Below, piece by piece: positions 48,714-58,500 of a stretch of 64,000 nt of DNA (positions are counted from its first letter, which is position 1; each line of letters opens with the position of its first letter). The notes beneath the pieces are model-generated. The model did not search any database. It saw nothing but the letters and a program-made list of their open reading frames with translations, and was not told the DNA's origin. The DNA is from Streptomyces sclerotialus (GTDB lineage: Bacteria > Actinomycetota > Actinomycetes > Streptomycetales > Streptomycetaceae). The position numbers and the translations under genes are program-made. The DNA lies in NCBI RefSeq assembly GCF_040907265.1, contig NZ_JBFOHP010000002.1, forward strand, positions 8,060,001-8,124,000, given 5' to 3'.

Positions 48714-50276
48714 TCAGGCGTCGGGGTCGAGCAGATCGCCGACCCGCCAGCCGTTCAGGTCGTATTCCTCCATGCATTCCTCCGCGAAGCCCTTGTAGTG
48801 GTCGACGAGGCCGGACGCCTGCTGGGCGACCAGCAATTCCGTGCGGACATTCTCGTGATTCCCCGAGTAATTCCGCTCGTACAGCTCGTGCCGGCCCGCG
48901 AACTCCGTCCCGACGGAGTCCCAGATCAGCTTCATCAGCTTGACCCGCTCCACCGCATCGGAACCGGAGGAGCCCCGCACATACTTGTCCAGATACGGGC
49001 GCAGTTCCGGTTCCTGGAAATCCTTGGCGTGCGAATTGAGATAGATCAGCGCACTTCCCAGGTCTTGGTGGATGATTTCGCGTACCCGCGGATACCCCAG
49101 GGTCATGAACCAGCGGTACGCCATGCCGTAGTCGAGGTTGGGCATCACCGAGCCGTTCCGCCAGGTGTCGGGATTGTGCGCCATGGCGTCGCTCAGTCCC
49201 CAGAAGAGGTTCCGCCAGGCCAGCACCTCGCCGACCCGAGTCTGGATGCCGCGGAAGTCCTTGGTGCCGGTCATCTCGACGCCCTTGAGCAGGAGCCCGG
49301 CCAGGAAGTCCAGCTTGACCGCGAGCCGGGTGACGCCGTGGAAGGTGGACCGGTGCATGAACCCGGACGCCGACAGGAACGTCGCCGCCTTGGCCTGGTC
49401 ACCGTAGATGAACACGTTCTCCCACGGCACCTTCACCTTGTCCAGGATGAAGATCGCGTCGTTCTCGTCCAGCCTGCTCGACAGCGGGTAGTCGAAGGGG
49501 CTGCCGACCCGGTCCGCCGCCATGGCGTACGACGGCCGGCAGATGAGCTTCACCCCCGGCGCATCCATGGGCAACGTGCACACCAGCGCGAACTCCCGCT
49601 TGCGCACGGGAAGTCCGTAGTGCGCCAGGAAGTTGTAGTGGGTCAGGGCCGACCCGGTGGCGACCACCTTGGCGCCGCTGACGATCAGGCCGTCGTCGCG
49701 CTCCTGCTCGACGTGCACGAACACATCGCCCACCTCGTCGGGCGCCTTGCCACGGTCGACCGGAGGATTGATGATCGCGTGGTTCCAGTAACTGACCCGC
49801 TCCTGCGCCTCGGTGTACCAGCGGCGGGCGTTGTCCGCGAAATCACCGTAGTAGTCGGGGTCGACGCCGAGGGTGGCGAGGAATCCCGCCTTGTAGTCGG
49901 GGCTGCGGCCCAGCCACCCGTAACTCATGCGCGCCCAGGCCGCAATGGCGTCGCGGTCGCCGACCAGATCCGCCGCGGAGCGTGGCACCCGGAAGAAACG
50001 GTGGGTGAAGCCGCCGTTTCCGGTGTCGGTCGGCGCGGTGAGCACGGAGGCGCGCTGCGGGTCGTGCAGGGCGTCGTACAGGCGGGCCGTCATGCGCGCG
50101 GTGTTGCGGAATGCCGCATGCTTGGTCACATCGTCCACCCGCTCGCCGTACGCCCAGATCTCCCGGCCGTCGCGGATGCTCTCCAGGTACTCGTCGCCCG
50201 TGTACGGCATCCGGGCGGGGGCGTGCGGCTGCTGCTCCGCCTGGGGCCCCTGGGGTCGGACCTGTTCGGCTGTCAT
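48714..50276 (-). CDS. HpaB-type FADH2-dependent aromatic hydroxylase
   Basis: A 520-aa protein of the 4-hydroxyphenylacetate 3-monooxygenase (HpaB) family, with acyl-CoA-dehydrogenase-like fold. Segments include [90 protein letters not shown] and [14 protein letters not shown] [24 protein letters not shown]. It needs reduced FAD from the reductase encoded just upstream (21-base gap). It should hydroxylate 3-hydroxyanthranilate, free or carrier-bound, to a catechol that the O-methyltransferase then caps. The position is not read from sequence; limazepine-type products suggest C4. Confidence 0.88.
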   Translation of the reverse strand: MTAEQVRPQGPQAEQQPHAPARMPYTGDEYLESIRDGREIWAYGERVDDVTKHAAFRNTARMTARLYDALHDPQRASVLTAPTDTGNGGFTHRFFRVPRSAADLVGDRDAIAAWARMSYGWLGRSPDYKAGFLATLGVDPDYYGDFADNARRWYTEAQERVSYWNHAIINPPVDRGKAPDEVGDVFVHVEQERDDGLIVSGAKVVATGSALTHYNFLAHYGLPVRKREFALVCTLPMDAPGVKLICRPSYAMAADRVGSPFDYPLSSRLDENDAIFILDKVKVPWENVFIYGDQAKAATFLSASGFMHRSTFHGVTRLAVKLDFLAGLLLKGVEMTGTKDFRGIQTRVGEVLAWRNLFWGLSDAMAHNPDTWRNGSVMPNLDYGMAYRWFMTLGYPRVREIIHQDLGSALIYLNSHAKDFQEPELRPYLDKYVRGSSGSDAVERVKLMKLIWDSVGTEFAGRHELYERNYSGNHENVRTELLVAQQASGLVDHYKGFAEECMEEYDLNGWRVGDLLDPDA

Positions 50277-50297
50277 GTCTGCCTTTCCATGGTCTGT

Positions 50298-50879
50298 CTA
50301 GTCGTTGGCGGCGAACTGCGGTCCGCTGGTGGGGTCATCCAGCGACCAGGCCCAGGCGGTGTCGGTGGGCTGTCCGGCGAGGTCGGGGAACGCGCCACGG
50401 AAGAACAACAGCGGCCGGCCCCGGTGGGCAGCGAACTCCCGCACCCGCCCCACGACCAGCAGGTGGTCGCCGCCGTCATAGGTGCGCCACGGCTCGCAGC
50501 GCAGGTGTCCCACGCCGCCGCCCAGCCGGGGGGCTTCGGTGTCCTCGTCGATCCACGGAACGGTGGCGGGAGCCGTCGAGCCGGCGAAGTGCATCGCCAG
50601 GTCCCGCTGGCCGTGGGCCAGGATGTTGATGGTGTACGGGCCCGCTGCCACGTGGGCGGCGCTGCGGCTACGGCGGTCCAGAGCGACGAGGACCAGCGGG
50701 GGGTCCAGCGAGACCGAGGTGAAGGAGTTGACGGTCGCGCCGTTGAGGAAGTCGCCCCGCCGGTAGGTCACCACCGTGACGCCGGTGGCGAAATTGCCCA
50801 GAAACGTGCGGAGCGCGCGCGGGGAGACCGCCTCCCGTGCTGTGCCGTGCGCGGTGCTCGTGCTGCTAGCGGCTGCCAT
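50298..50879 (-). CDS. Flavin reductase partner (HpaC-like)
   Basis: A 193-aa flavin reductase supplying FADH2 to the HpaB-type hydroxylase. The ATG at 50879 overlaps the ADIC synthase gene by 14 bases and follows GAGGAAG. Family pieces: LRTFLGNFATGVTVVTYRRGDFLNGATVNSFTSVSLDPPLVLVALDRRS, then YTINILAHGQRDLAMHFAG. The gene order reductase-hydroxylase and the tight spacing support a two-component system. Confidence 0.9.
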   Translation of the reverse strand: MAAASSTSTAHGTAREAVSPRALRTFLGNFATGVTVVTYRRGDFLNGATVNSFTSVSLDPPLVLVALDRRSRSAAHVAAGPYTINILAHGQRDLAMHFAGSTAPATVPWIDEDTEAPRLGGGVGHLRCEPWRTYDGGDHLLVVGRVREFAAHRGRPLLFFRGAFPDLAGQPTDTAWAWSLDDPTSGPQFAAND

Positions 50880-52821
50880 GGGCGAACTCTTCCTCGTACG
50901 TGTGGTGCGGTGCGTCGTCGGCCGTGGACAGCGCGTCGGCCAGCAGGGCGCGGAGGATGGCCGGCCCGTCGTCGGTCAGGAAGGACTCGGGATGGAACTG
51001 GAGCGTCGCCAGGTTCCGGCCCCGCAGGCCGATCACTTCCTCGTCGGTACCGTGCACGATGCGCACAGGGCCCCGGCCGAAGGCCGTCTCTTCGACGACG
51101 TCCTGTGGTGTGACGGCGGTGTAGCTGTTGTAGAACCCCGCGCTGTACCACCGTCCGTGCAGCCACACCTTGCGTCTGCGGCCCTGGTTGGGCCGCGGCA
51201 ACCGCACGAGGGGGACCCCCAGGAGGTGGCACACCAACTGGTGCCCGAGGCAGACGGCGGCCACAGGCAGACCGGGGCGGCCGAGCAGGGCACGGGCGGT
51301 CTCCCGCAGGCGGGTGATCTTCTCCCCGCGCACATCGGTGGGATCGCCCGGCCCGGGGCCGAGCAGCACGAGGTCGTGGCCGGTCTCCGTGGCCGGCCCG
51401 GCGGCCAGTTCCGCGGCCGCATGCCAGGGGACGACCGACACCCGATTGCCCAGGGCGCGCAACTGGTAGCCCAGCATGGCGGTGAAGGCGTCCTCGCCGT
51501 CGACGATCAGCACCGAGCGCGGGTCGTCGTCCGTCACGCGGCGTCGGCCCTCGTGCGAGCCGAGCCAGAAGGCGGACATGCCGGCGTTCCTGGCGCGCAA
51601 CTCCTCCGCCACCGCCGGGGACACCTCCGTGCCCGCGACCGGGGCCTCGACGGGACTCGTGCGACCGGCCTGGCCGACACCGGTGAACCGGCTCAGCAGG
51701 GAGGCCGCCTTGGCCGAGGTCTCGGCGGTCTCCGCGTGCGGGCGGGAGTCGCGTACCACGGTCGCCCCGGCCGTCAGCCGCATCGTTCCGTCGGCGCGGA
51801 TGTCGGCGGTCCTGATGAGGATGGCGGAGTCGAGCCTGCGTTCCCCGCCCTCGCCGGTGGAGGCCAGCGCGATGACGCCGCTGTAGTAACCGCGCCCGTC
51901 CGGCTCGTACCGAGAGATGACCCGGCAGGCGTTCTCCAGCGGGCTGCCCGTCACCGTCGGGGCGAACATCGTCGTGCGCAGGATGTCGGTGAACGAGCGA
52001 CGGGAGCGGCCTTCGAGGAAGTACTCGGTGTGCGCGACGCGTGACATCCGCCGCAGCGCGGGTCCCGACACCCGCACTCCGCCGTGGCACAGCTCGGCCA
52101 TCATTTTCAGTTCCTCGTCGACCACCATGTACAGCTCGTCGGCCTCCTTGGGGTCCTTCAGGAAGGTCAGCAGCCCGTCCTCGTCCGGCCCCTGCTCCCC
52201 GTAGCGATAGGTGCCGCTGATGGGATTCATCCGCACGGTGTCGCCGTCGACACGCACGTGCTGTTCCGGGGTGCTCCCGATCAGGTAACGGTCGCCGGTG
52301 TACACGAGGAAGGTCCAGTACGCGCCCCTCTCGCCGGTCAGCAGCCGCCCCAGCACGGCACGAGCGGTGCCGTCGCCGAACCCGTCGAGGCGGGCCCTGA
52401 GGCTGCGGGCCAGCACGAAGTTGGCGCCCTCGCCCGTGCCGATCTCGTTCTCCACGATCCGCTGGACGGTATGCGCGTAGGCGTCGTCGTCACGGTCGAA
52501 GTCCACCGGGCCGAGGGCGGGCGGCCGGCCGGGCAGGTCCTCCAGCAGTGCCGCGAGCGGGACCGAGGTGTGCTCGGCCACCTGCATCACCAGCAGTGGT
52601 TCGCCGTCGTCCGGGCAGGCGTAGCCGCGTTCGGCGATCTGGCGGTACGGCATCAGCACGAGCCGTTCGCAGCCGTCGCCTTCCAGCGTCACTTCATCCA
52701 GACTCCGGGCCTCGTGCATCGGACCCACCAGCACCTCGACCCGGTCGCCGGCACCGCTCCCGGGACGGTGCAGCAGCGCGTAGGGAGTGCCCGGGCCCGG
52801 GAGGCTCGACGCAGTGGTCAT
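50866..52821 (-). CDS. 2-Amino-2-deoxyisochorismate (ADIC) synthase, PhzE-like
   Basis: A 651-aa fusion of a chorismate-using TrpE-type domain (1-~420; VRMNPISGTYRYG, GSPLENACRVISRYEPDGRGYYSGVIAL, DSAILIRTADI) and a class I glutamine amidotransferase (~450-640; LLGPGPGDPTDV, VAAVCLGHQLVCHLLGV with nucleophile Cys, LATLQFHPESFLT). It would aminate chorismate. An anthranilate synthase would look alike, but the isochorismatase and dehydrogenase genes coupled to it show that ADIC is released, leading to 3-hydroxyanthranilate rather than tryptophan. ATG at 52821 after GGAGAGG, overlapping the isochorismatase stop. Confidence 0.9.
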   Translation of the reverse strand: MTTASSLPGPGTPYALLHRPGSGAGDRVEVLVGPMHEARSLDEVTLEGDGCERLVLMPYRQIAERGYACPDDGEPLLVMQVAEHTSVPLAALLEDLPGRPPALGPVDFDRDDDAYAHTVQRIVENEIGTGEGANFVLARSLRARLDGFGDGTARAVLGRLLTGERGAYWTFLVYTGDRYLIGSTPEQHVRVDGDTVRMNPISGTYRYGEQGPDEDGLLTFLKDPKEADELYMVVDEELKMMAELCHGGVRVSGPALRRMSRVAHTEYFLEGRSRRSFTDILRTTMFAPTVTGSPLENACRVISRYEPDGRGYYSGVIALASTGEGGERRLDSAILIRTADIRADGTMRLTAGATVVRDSRPHAETAETSAKAASLLSRFTGVGQAGRTSPVEAPVAGTEVSPAVAEELRARNAGMSAFWLGSHEGRRRVTDDDPRSVLIVDGEDAFTAMLGYQLRALGNRVSVVPWHAAAELAAGPATETGHDLVLLGPGPGDPTDVRGEKITRLRETARALLGRPGLPVAAVCLGHQLVCHLLGVPLVRLPRPNQGRRRKVWLHGRWYSAGFYNSYTAVTPQDVVEETAFGRGPVRIVHGTDEEVIGLRGRNLATLQFHPESFLTDDGPAILRALLADALSTADDAPHHTYEEEFAHGSR

Positions 52822-53486
52822 GTCCTCTCCCCGCTTTCCAGGGCGTCCAGCACCGCACCGGCCGGCGGGACCACGGCGCAGGTGCGCGCGGCCTGCCGCA
52901 GCGCCGTGCGGTGCTCCTCCGGGCCGAAGTCGGCCACCGCGTCGCCGACGAGGAACACCTCGATGTCGTGGCTGAACGCCTCCACCGCGGTGGCGAGACA
53001 GCCCACGTGCGCGTACACCCCGCAGATCACCAGTTGGTCGCGGCCCGCCGCGCGCAGCCGGTCCAGCAGGTCGCTGCGGAAGAACGCGCTGTAACGCCAC
53101 TTGGTCAGTACCGTGTCGCCGGGGGAAGGCGCCAGTTCCGCCACGACGGAGCGCTGCTCCGGCGTGGCGTCCATGCCGGGGCCCCACACGTCCGCCAGCA
53201 GTCCGCGGTCACGCGCGGACATCGAGCCGGGCTGCGCTGTGTAGAACACCGGCATCCGGTGCCGGGCCGCGGCGGCCTTGAGCGCGGTGGTGTTGGCCAG
53301 CAGGGAGCGGTAGGGATCGGTCGTGTGGTCGTAGAAGCCGAGGAAGTAGCGCTGCATGTCGTGGACGAGCAGCGCGGCGCGGTCGGGGCTGACCCGCCAG
53401 TGCGCGCGGCCGGCGGGCAGCTGTTCCGGCATGGGCATGGCGTACGACTGCACGGAGATGGCCTGTGAGGCGGTGGTCGTGGTCAT
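52818..53486 (-). CDS. Isochorismatase (PhzD-like)
   Basis: A 222-aa isochorismatase that hydrolyses the enolpyruvyl group of ADIC to give 2,3-dihydro-3-hydroxyanthranilate (DHHA). It closely resembles PhzD: AALLVHDMQRYFLGFY with the catalytic Asp, VLTKWRYSAFFRSDLLDRLRAAGRDQLVICGVYAHVG with catalytic Lys, FLVGDAVADFG. There is no aryl-carrier domain. It overlaps both neighbours by 4 bp. Confidence 0.92.
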   Translation of the reverse strand: MTTTTASQAISVQSYAMPMPEQLPAGRAHWRVSPDRAALLVHDMQRYFLGFYDHTTDPYRSLLANTTALKAAAARHRMPVFYTAQPGSMSARDRGLLADVWGPGMDATPEQRSVVAELAPSPGDTVLTKWRYSAFFRSDLLDRLRAAGRDQLVICGVYAHVGCLATAVEAFSHDIEVFLVGDAVADFGPEEHRTALRQAARTCAVVPPAGAVLDALESGERT

Positions 53487-54301
53487 GCCGCACCCAGCGC
53501 CGCGCCACCGTCGACGGCCACCGTCGCGAGCGTGATGTGGCTCGCCTGAGGTGAGAGCAGGAACGCCACCGTGTGGGCGATGTCGTCCGGCACTGCCACT
53601 TTGCCCAGCGGTATGCCGACCCGAAAGGCCGCAGGGTCGCCTTCCAGCGTGGCCGCGCGGTCCTGGTCACCGGACCACATCGAACGCAGCATCGGGGTGT
53701 CGGTGGACCCGGGGGCGACCACGTTGCAGCGGATCCCCAGCGGGCCGAGCTCCAGCCCCAGGGAGAGAGTCAGCATCTGCGAGGCCGCCTTGGAGGCCGC
53801 GTAGGCCCCCATGTGGGCCCGTGGCACCCGCGCGGCGTTCGAGGCGATGGTGACGATGGCTCCGGACCGGCGCTCCTTCATACGGCGAGCCACGGCGCGG
53901 CCGGTGTAGAAGACGCCGGTGGTGTTCACCGCAAGGGTGTGGTGCCAGGCCTCGTCGTCGTAGTCGGTCAGCTCACCGGTGTGCAGGACGCCGGCCGCGT
54001 TGACCAGTGCGGAGATCGGTCCCTGGTGCTCCTCCACCGCGCGGACGGCCTCCTCCACCTGGTCGCGCGAGGCGACGTCGGCGACGTGGAGAGAGCAGGC
54101 GCCGTCCGGTGTGGTGCGGCCGGGCCGGGGCGCCGCACCATGGGCGAGTTTCTCGGCGACCGGCTCCAGCGCCTTGTGGTCGCGGTCGAGCAGGGCCACC
54201 CGGTCACCGCGCTCGGCCAGACGGGCGGCCACGGCGGCGCCCATACCACCGGCCGCACCGGTCACGAGCGTCACCCCATCGTGTCGAGCTTGGTGTCGCA
54301 C
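53483..54301 (-). CDS. 2,3-Dihydro-3-hydroxyanthranilate dehydrogenase (DhbA-like SDR)
   Basis: A 272-aa short-chain dehydrogenase. The GTG at 54301 is preferred because GAAGGAGG precedes it by 7 bases, although this overlaps the DAHP synthase gene by 31 bases; a GTG at 54274 overlapping the stop codon is the alternative. Rossmann motif VTLVTGAAGGMGAAVAARLAERG, NAAGVL, catalytic Ser in VTIASNAA and YAASKAA are present. DhbA/EntA relatives aromatise dihydro-diols; next to the PhzE/PhzD-like genes this one should aromatise DHHA to 3-hydroxyanthranilate, the same idea as in limazepine biosynthesis. Confidence 0.88.
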   Translation of the reverse strand: MRHQARHDGVTLVTGAAGGMGAAVAARLAERGDRVALLDRDHKALEPVAEKLAHGAAPRPGRTTPDGACSLHVADVASRDQVEEAVRAVEEHQGPISALVNAAGVLHTGELTDYDDEAWHHTLAVNTTGVFYTGRAVARRMKERRSGAIVTIASNAARVPRAHMGAYAASKAASQMLTLSLGLELGPLGIRCNVVAPGSTDTPMLRSMWSGDQDRAATLEGDPAAFRVGIPLGKVAVPDDIAHTVAFLLSPQASHITLATVAVDGGAALGAA

Positions 54302-55530
54302 AGTCGGTCCTCCTTCGCTGTTTCCGCTGCGGATTTCCTGGGCTGCCAGTGGGCGCAGGCGGCGACGGCCTGCATGAGGTTCAGCCGCGGATCGCACAAG
54401 GTCTGGTAGGCGCCGCCCTGGCCGGGCACGATGCCCGCGCCGTCGCACTCGGATATCTCGTTCGGCGAGGTCTCCAGGTGCAGCCCGGCGCAGACCCCGC
54501 CGCCCGCCTGGACCACGGACACGAACAGCCGGATCTCGTCCATGATTTCGTCCAGCCTGCGGACCTTCAGGCCGTTCTCGCCGCGCGTGGTGTTGCCGTG
54601 CATGGGGTCGCACATCCACAGCACCGGATACCCTGCCTCGCGCACGGCCCGTACCAGCGGCTCCAGCCGTTCGATCCTGCGCGCGCCGAAGCGGGCGACG
54701 AACGTGAGCCGGCCCGGCGCGCGGCCGGGGTCGAGCACCGAGCACAACCGCAGCACCTCGTCCACGGTGGCGTCGGCGCTCACCTTGCAGGCCACGGGGT
54801 TACGCAGCGAGGCGAGCAACCGCACGTGCGCGCCGTCGGGCTGCCGGGTGCGCTCGCCGATCCACGGCCAGTGCGTGGAAGCCAGGTAGTGTCCGCCGTC
54901 CCCGGCCGGCCGCACCAGCGGTACCTCGTAGTCCAGAACCAGTGCCTCGTGGCTCGTCCAGATCCGTTCGGTGTCCGCGGCCCCGTCGCCGCGCCCGAGG
55001 TCGTCGACGGCGGACAGCACACTGCGGGCGAGGTCGCGGCAGCGCACGAGACGGCGGGGATCGGGGACCCTGGCCGCGGCGTAGGGCTCGGGACTGTTGA
55101 CCATCGTGCCGCGGTACACCGGCAGCGTGTGGCCCCGGTGTTCCTCGTAGGGCTGGGAGCGGGGCTTGGCGAACTGCCCGGCCATGCGACCCACGGTGAG
55201 CATCGGCCGCCCGGACCCGACCCGCATGATGTCGGCCAGGACGTCGAGCATCTCGACCTTGCGGACCACGTCGTCCGCGCCGCATTCGGCCGGGTCCTCC
55301 GCGCAGTCTCCCGCCTGGAGGATGCAGAACTCTCCGGTCGCGGCGCGGGCCAGCAGGTCGCCGAGGTGGCGCACACCGTCCCAGCCGACGAGGGCGGGGC
55401 CGGCCCGCACCTCCTCCCGCGCCGCGGCCAGCTGTAGGGGATCCGGCCACTGCGGCTGTTGCGCGGCCGGCCGCTCGGTGGCGTCCAGGACGGCGGCACC
55501 GGCGGTGGGAAAATAAGGGAATGCTTCCAT
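54271..55530 (-). CDS. Class II 3-deoxy-D-arabino-heptulosonate 7-phosphate (DAHP) synthase
   Basis: A 419-aa plant-type (class II) DAHP synthase, the first shikimate-pathway enzyme, joining PEP and erythrose 4-phosphate. ATG at 55530 after AAAGG. Motifs: FCILQAGDCAEDPAECGADDVVRKVEMLDVLADIMR (metal Cys), VGRMAGQFAKPRSQPYEEHRG, WMCDPMHGNTTRGENGLKVR (metal His) and GVCAGLHLETSPNEISEC. A second copy inside an antibiotic cluster raises chorismate supply and often escapes feedback control. It precedes the DHHA pathway genes. Confidence 0.95.
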   Translation of the reverse strand: MEAFPYFPTAGAAVLDATERPAAQQPQWPDPLQLAAAREEVRAGPALVGWDGVRHLGDLLARAATGEFCILQAGDCAEDPAECGADDVVRKVEMLDVLADIMRVGSGRPMLTVGRMAGQFAKPRSQPYEEHRGHTLPVYRGTMVNSPEPYAAARVPDPRRLVRCRDLARSVLSAVDDLGRGDGAADTERIWTSHEALVLDYEVPLVRPAGDGGHYLASTHWPWIGERTRQPDGAHVRLLASLRNPVACKVSADATVDEVLRLCSVLDPGRAPGRLTFVARFGARRIERLEPLVRAVREAGYPVLWMCDPMHGNTTRGENGLKVRRLDEIMDEIRLFVSVVQAGGGVCAGLHLETSPNEISECDGAGIVPGQGGAYQTLCDPRLNLMQAVAACAHWQPRKSAAETAKEDRLCDTKLDTMG

Positions 55531-55586
55531 GACGGGCCTTTGTCGTAGGGGATGAGCCGGGCGCGGGGGCGGCGCGAGCACGTCGC

Positions 55587-58500
55587 TCAGCTGCTCAGCT
55601 CACCCGTGACCTGGAAGTACGAGATCATCGCCCGGAAGTAGCCGGCCGAGATCTCCGGATAGCACAGCCCGGCGCGCTGAAGCAGCGCCGTGGTGTGCGC
55701 GTTGTCGTACACGTTCTCGCCGAGTTCCAGCGCGCCTTCGCGCAGGAGCGGTACGGCGGCGGCCAGGGCGTTGTCGCCGGTGGTGAGCGCCGCGTCCTCC
55801 AGGGCGCGCACCCATTCGCCGGCTGCCACGTCCAGCAGCGGATACCCACTGTCCCGGATCGCGGTGTGAATCACCTCGAACGGCACACCGTCCGGGTGGA
55901 ACAGGTGCCGTACGCCGCCGGTGGCGGTGTGGTCCCGGGAGAGGGCGACGACCGCCTTCGCCACGAAGTCCACCGGCAGCAGTTCGCTGGTGACGTTCTT
56001 GGGTTCGGGGGCGCGGCCCAGTTGGATGAAGCTCTTGATCTGGCGCCACAGGAAGTCTTCGGCCTGGCAGGCACCGGTGGCGCTGTCGGCGCCGATGCGT
56101 CCGATGCGGTAAACGGTGACCGGCAGACCGCGTTCGGCGGCGGTCAGGGCGAGGCGTTCGGCGACCCACTTGCTCTGGGTGTAGCCGATGCTCAGTGCCT
56201 GGTGCTCCTCCGGCACGCAGTCCTCGGTGATGACGCCCGGGTGCCCGGCGGGGGAGAACACGGCCAGGGTGGACATGTGGTGCACGGGCTTGACCACGCC
56301 GCGCGTCGCGAACTCCAGTACGTTCAGTACGCCACCCACGTTGTCCGGCTTCACCGAGGCGTAGGGCGCTACGAAGTTGATGCGCGCCGCGGCGTGGTAG
56401 ACGGTGTCGACGCCGGCCGCCAGGGCGTCGTAGGCGTCGTCGGCCAGACCGAACCGCGTACGGGACACGTCACCGGGGACGGCCGTCACCCGGTCCGGGG
56501 TCAGGGTGTCCGCGAAGCCGTACGCCGTCGCGGTGGCCCGCAGGCGCTGCCAGGCGGCGTGTTCGTCCGTGGCGCGCACCAGACAGTGCACGCGGCACGG
56601 CGTGGCGGTGAGCAGCTCGCGCAGCAGATAGCCGCCGAGGAAACCGGTGGCACCGGTCAGCAGGACCTCCCGGGGCCCGCTCGTCGCGATGGTGTCGTGG
56701 GCACCCGCCGTCGCCGAGGCGCCGATATGACCGGGCAGGATCGCATCGGAAAGGAGATCGGGTACGGACAGTGCCGGGCCCGCGTCGTCGTCGCCGTTCA
56801 GCAGCCGGTCGATCCTGGCGGCCATGCCGGAGACAGTGGGGTCTTCGAAGAGCGTGCGCATCGGCACATCGACCCCGTAGGCCTGCCGCAGACGGTAGAT
56901 GAGCGCGGTGGCGAGGATGGAGTGCCCGCCGAGGGCGAAGAAGTCGTCGTCCGCGCCGACCTGGCCCGTCTTGAGGACGTCCGCCCATACGCGGGCGATC
57001 TCCCGCTCGCGCTCCGTGGCCGGTTCGCGCCGGGTGGAGGACGGCTCGTCCGTGACGAACAGCGACGGGAGCGCCTTGCGGTCGATCTTGCCGCTCGGGG
57101 TCTTGGGAATGCGGTCCAGACGCACCAGCGCGGAGGGGAGCATGTAGTCCGGCAGGCGGCCGCCGAGCCCACGCCGCACGGTGGCGACGTCCAGGGGCTC
57201 TTCGGTCACCACGAATCCCACCAGCCGGGTGTCGCCGGGGCCGTAGGCGATGGGGGCGACGGCTGAAGCGGTGACGGACGGGAGCGCGGTGAGCGCCGAC
57301 TCGACCTCGGCCGGTTCGATGCGGTACCCGCGGATCTTGATCTGCCCGTCCGTCCTGCCCAGGTACTCGAACTCCCGGTTCCGCGTGACGCGCACCAGGT
57401 CGCCGGTCCGGTACAGCCTGCCGCGCCCTGACGGGTCGAAGGGGTCGGGAAGGTAGCGGGCCTCGGTCTCCTCGGGACGGTTGTGGTACCCGGGAGAGAT
57501 GACGTCACCACCGATGTACAGCTCACCGGGAACGCCTTCGGGCACGAGATTCATCCGCTGGTCCAGGCAGAGCAGCTTCAGGCCCGGGATGCCGGCGCCG
57601 ATGGGCGGCGCGTCCGGCCAGTCCGCCGGCTGCCGGGAGAGTGTGTGGGAGGTGGCGAGGTGGGTTTCCGAGGGCCCGTACATGTTGAGCAGCCGGGCGC
57701 GGGGATGACGGGTGAAGAACTCGCGGATCTGCGGTGTCACGGTGAGCTGTTCGCCCACCGAGGCGACCTCGACCAGCCCGTCGAGCACCCGGTCCGACCT
57801 GGCGGTGACCGCCGCGAGCTGGTGCACGGCGATGTACGGCAGGTACATCCGGCCGATGCGTTCGCGGGCGATGAAGTCCGCCAGCCGGTCCAGGTCGGTG
57901 CGCAGTTCCTCCGGTATCAGCACGAGCGTCCCGCCCGCGCACAGGGTGCCGAGGATTTCCATCAGCGAGACGTCGAACGACAGCGACATGTACTGCAGCG
58001 TCCGCGTCCACGCACCGCAGGGGGACAGCGCCGTCTGCGCGGCGACGAGGTTGGCGATGGTGCCGTCGTTGATGACGACGCCCTTGGGCAGGCCGGTCGA
58101 GCCGGAGGTGTAGATGACGTAGATCTCGTCGTCGGTGCCTTTGCGGCGGCCGAGGTCCTGGTCGTCCTCGGGTCGCTCCGGACCGGAGGGCACGTCGCGG
58201 CCCATCACGAACCGGTCCGCCTCCGCGGGCAGGTGAGGCGCGTCGTCGTCGGTCACCACCAGCCGCACGTCGGCGTCATGGAGCATGAAGGTGACGCGGT
58301 CGGCGGGGTAATGGGGGTCGAGCGGCACGTAGGAGGCGCCGGTCTTGAGCACGCCCAGCAGTCCGGCGATCTGGTCGACGGAACGGTCGAGATGGAGGGC
58401 GACGCGCTGCCCGGGCCGGGCGCCACGAGCGATCAGTGCACGGGCTGTCCGATTGGCGCGCGCATTGAGCTGACGGTACGTCAGTGACGTGCCTCCGCAC

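Noticed and set aside
50866..54301. Phenazine biosynthesis cluster
   Set aside because: PhzE-, PhzD- and PhzF-like genes are present, but PhzA/B, PhzG and PhzC context are missing, the PhzF homologue sits in the alkylproline operon, and a DhbA-like enzyme diverts DHHA to 3-hydroxyanthranilate.
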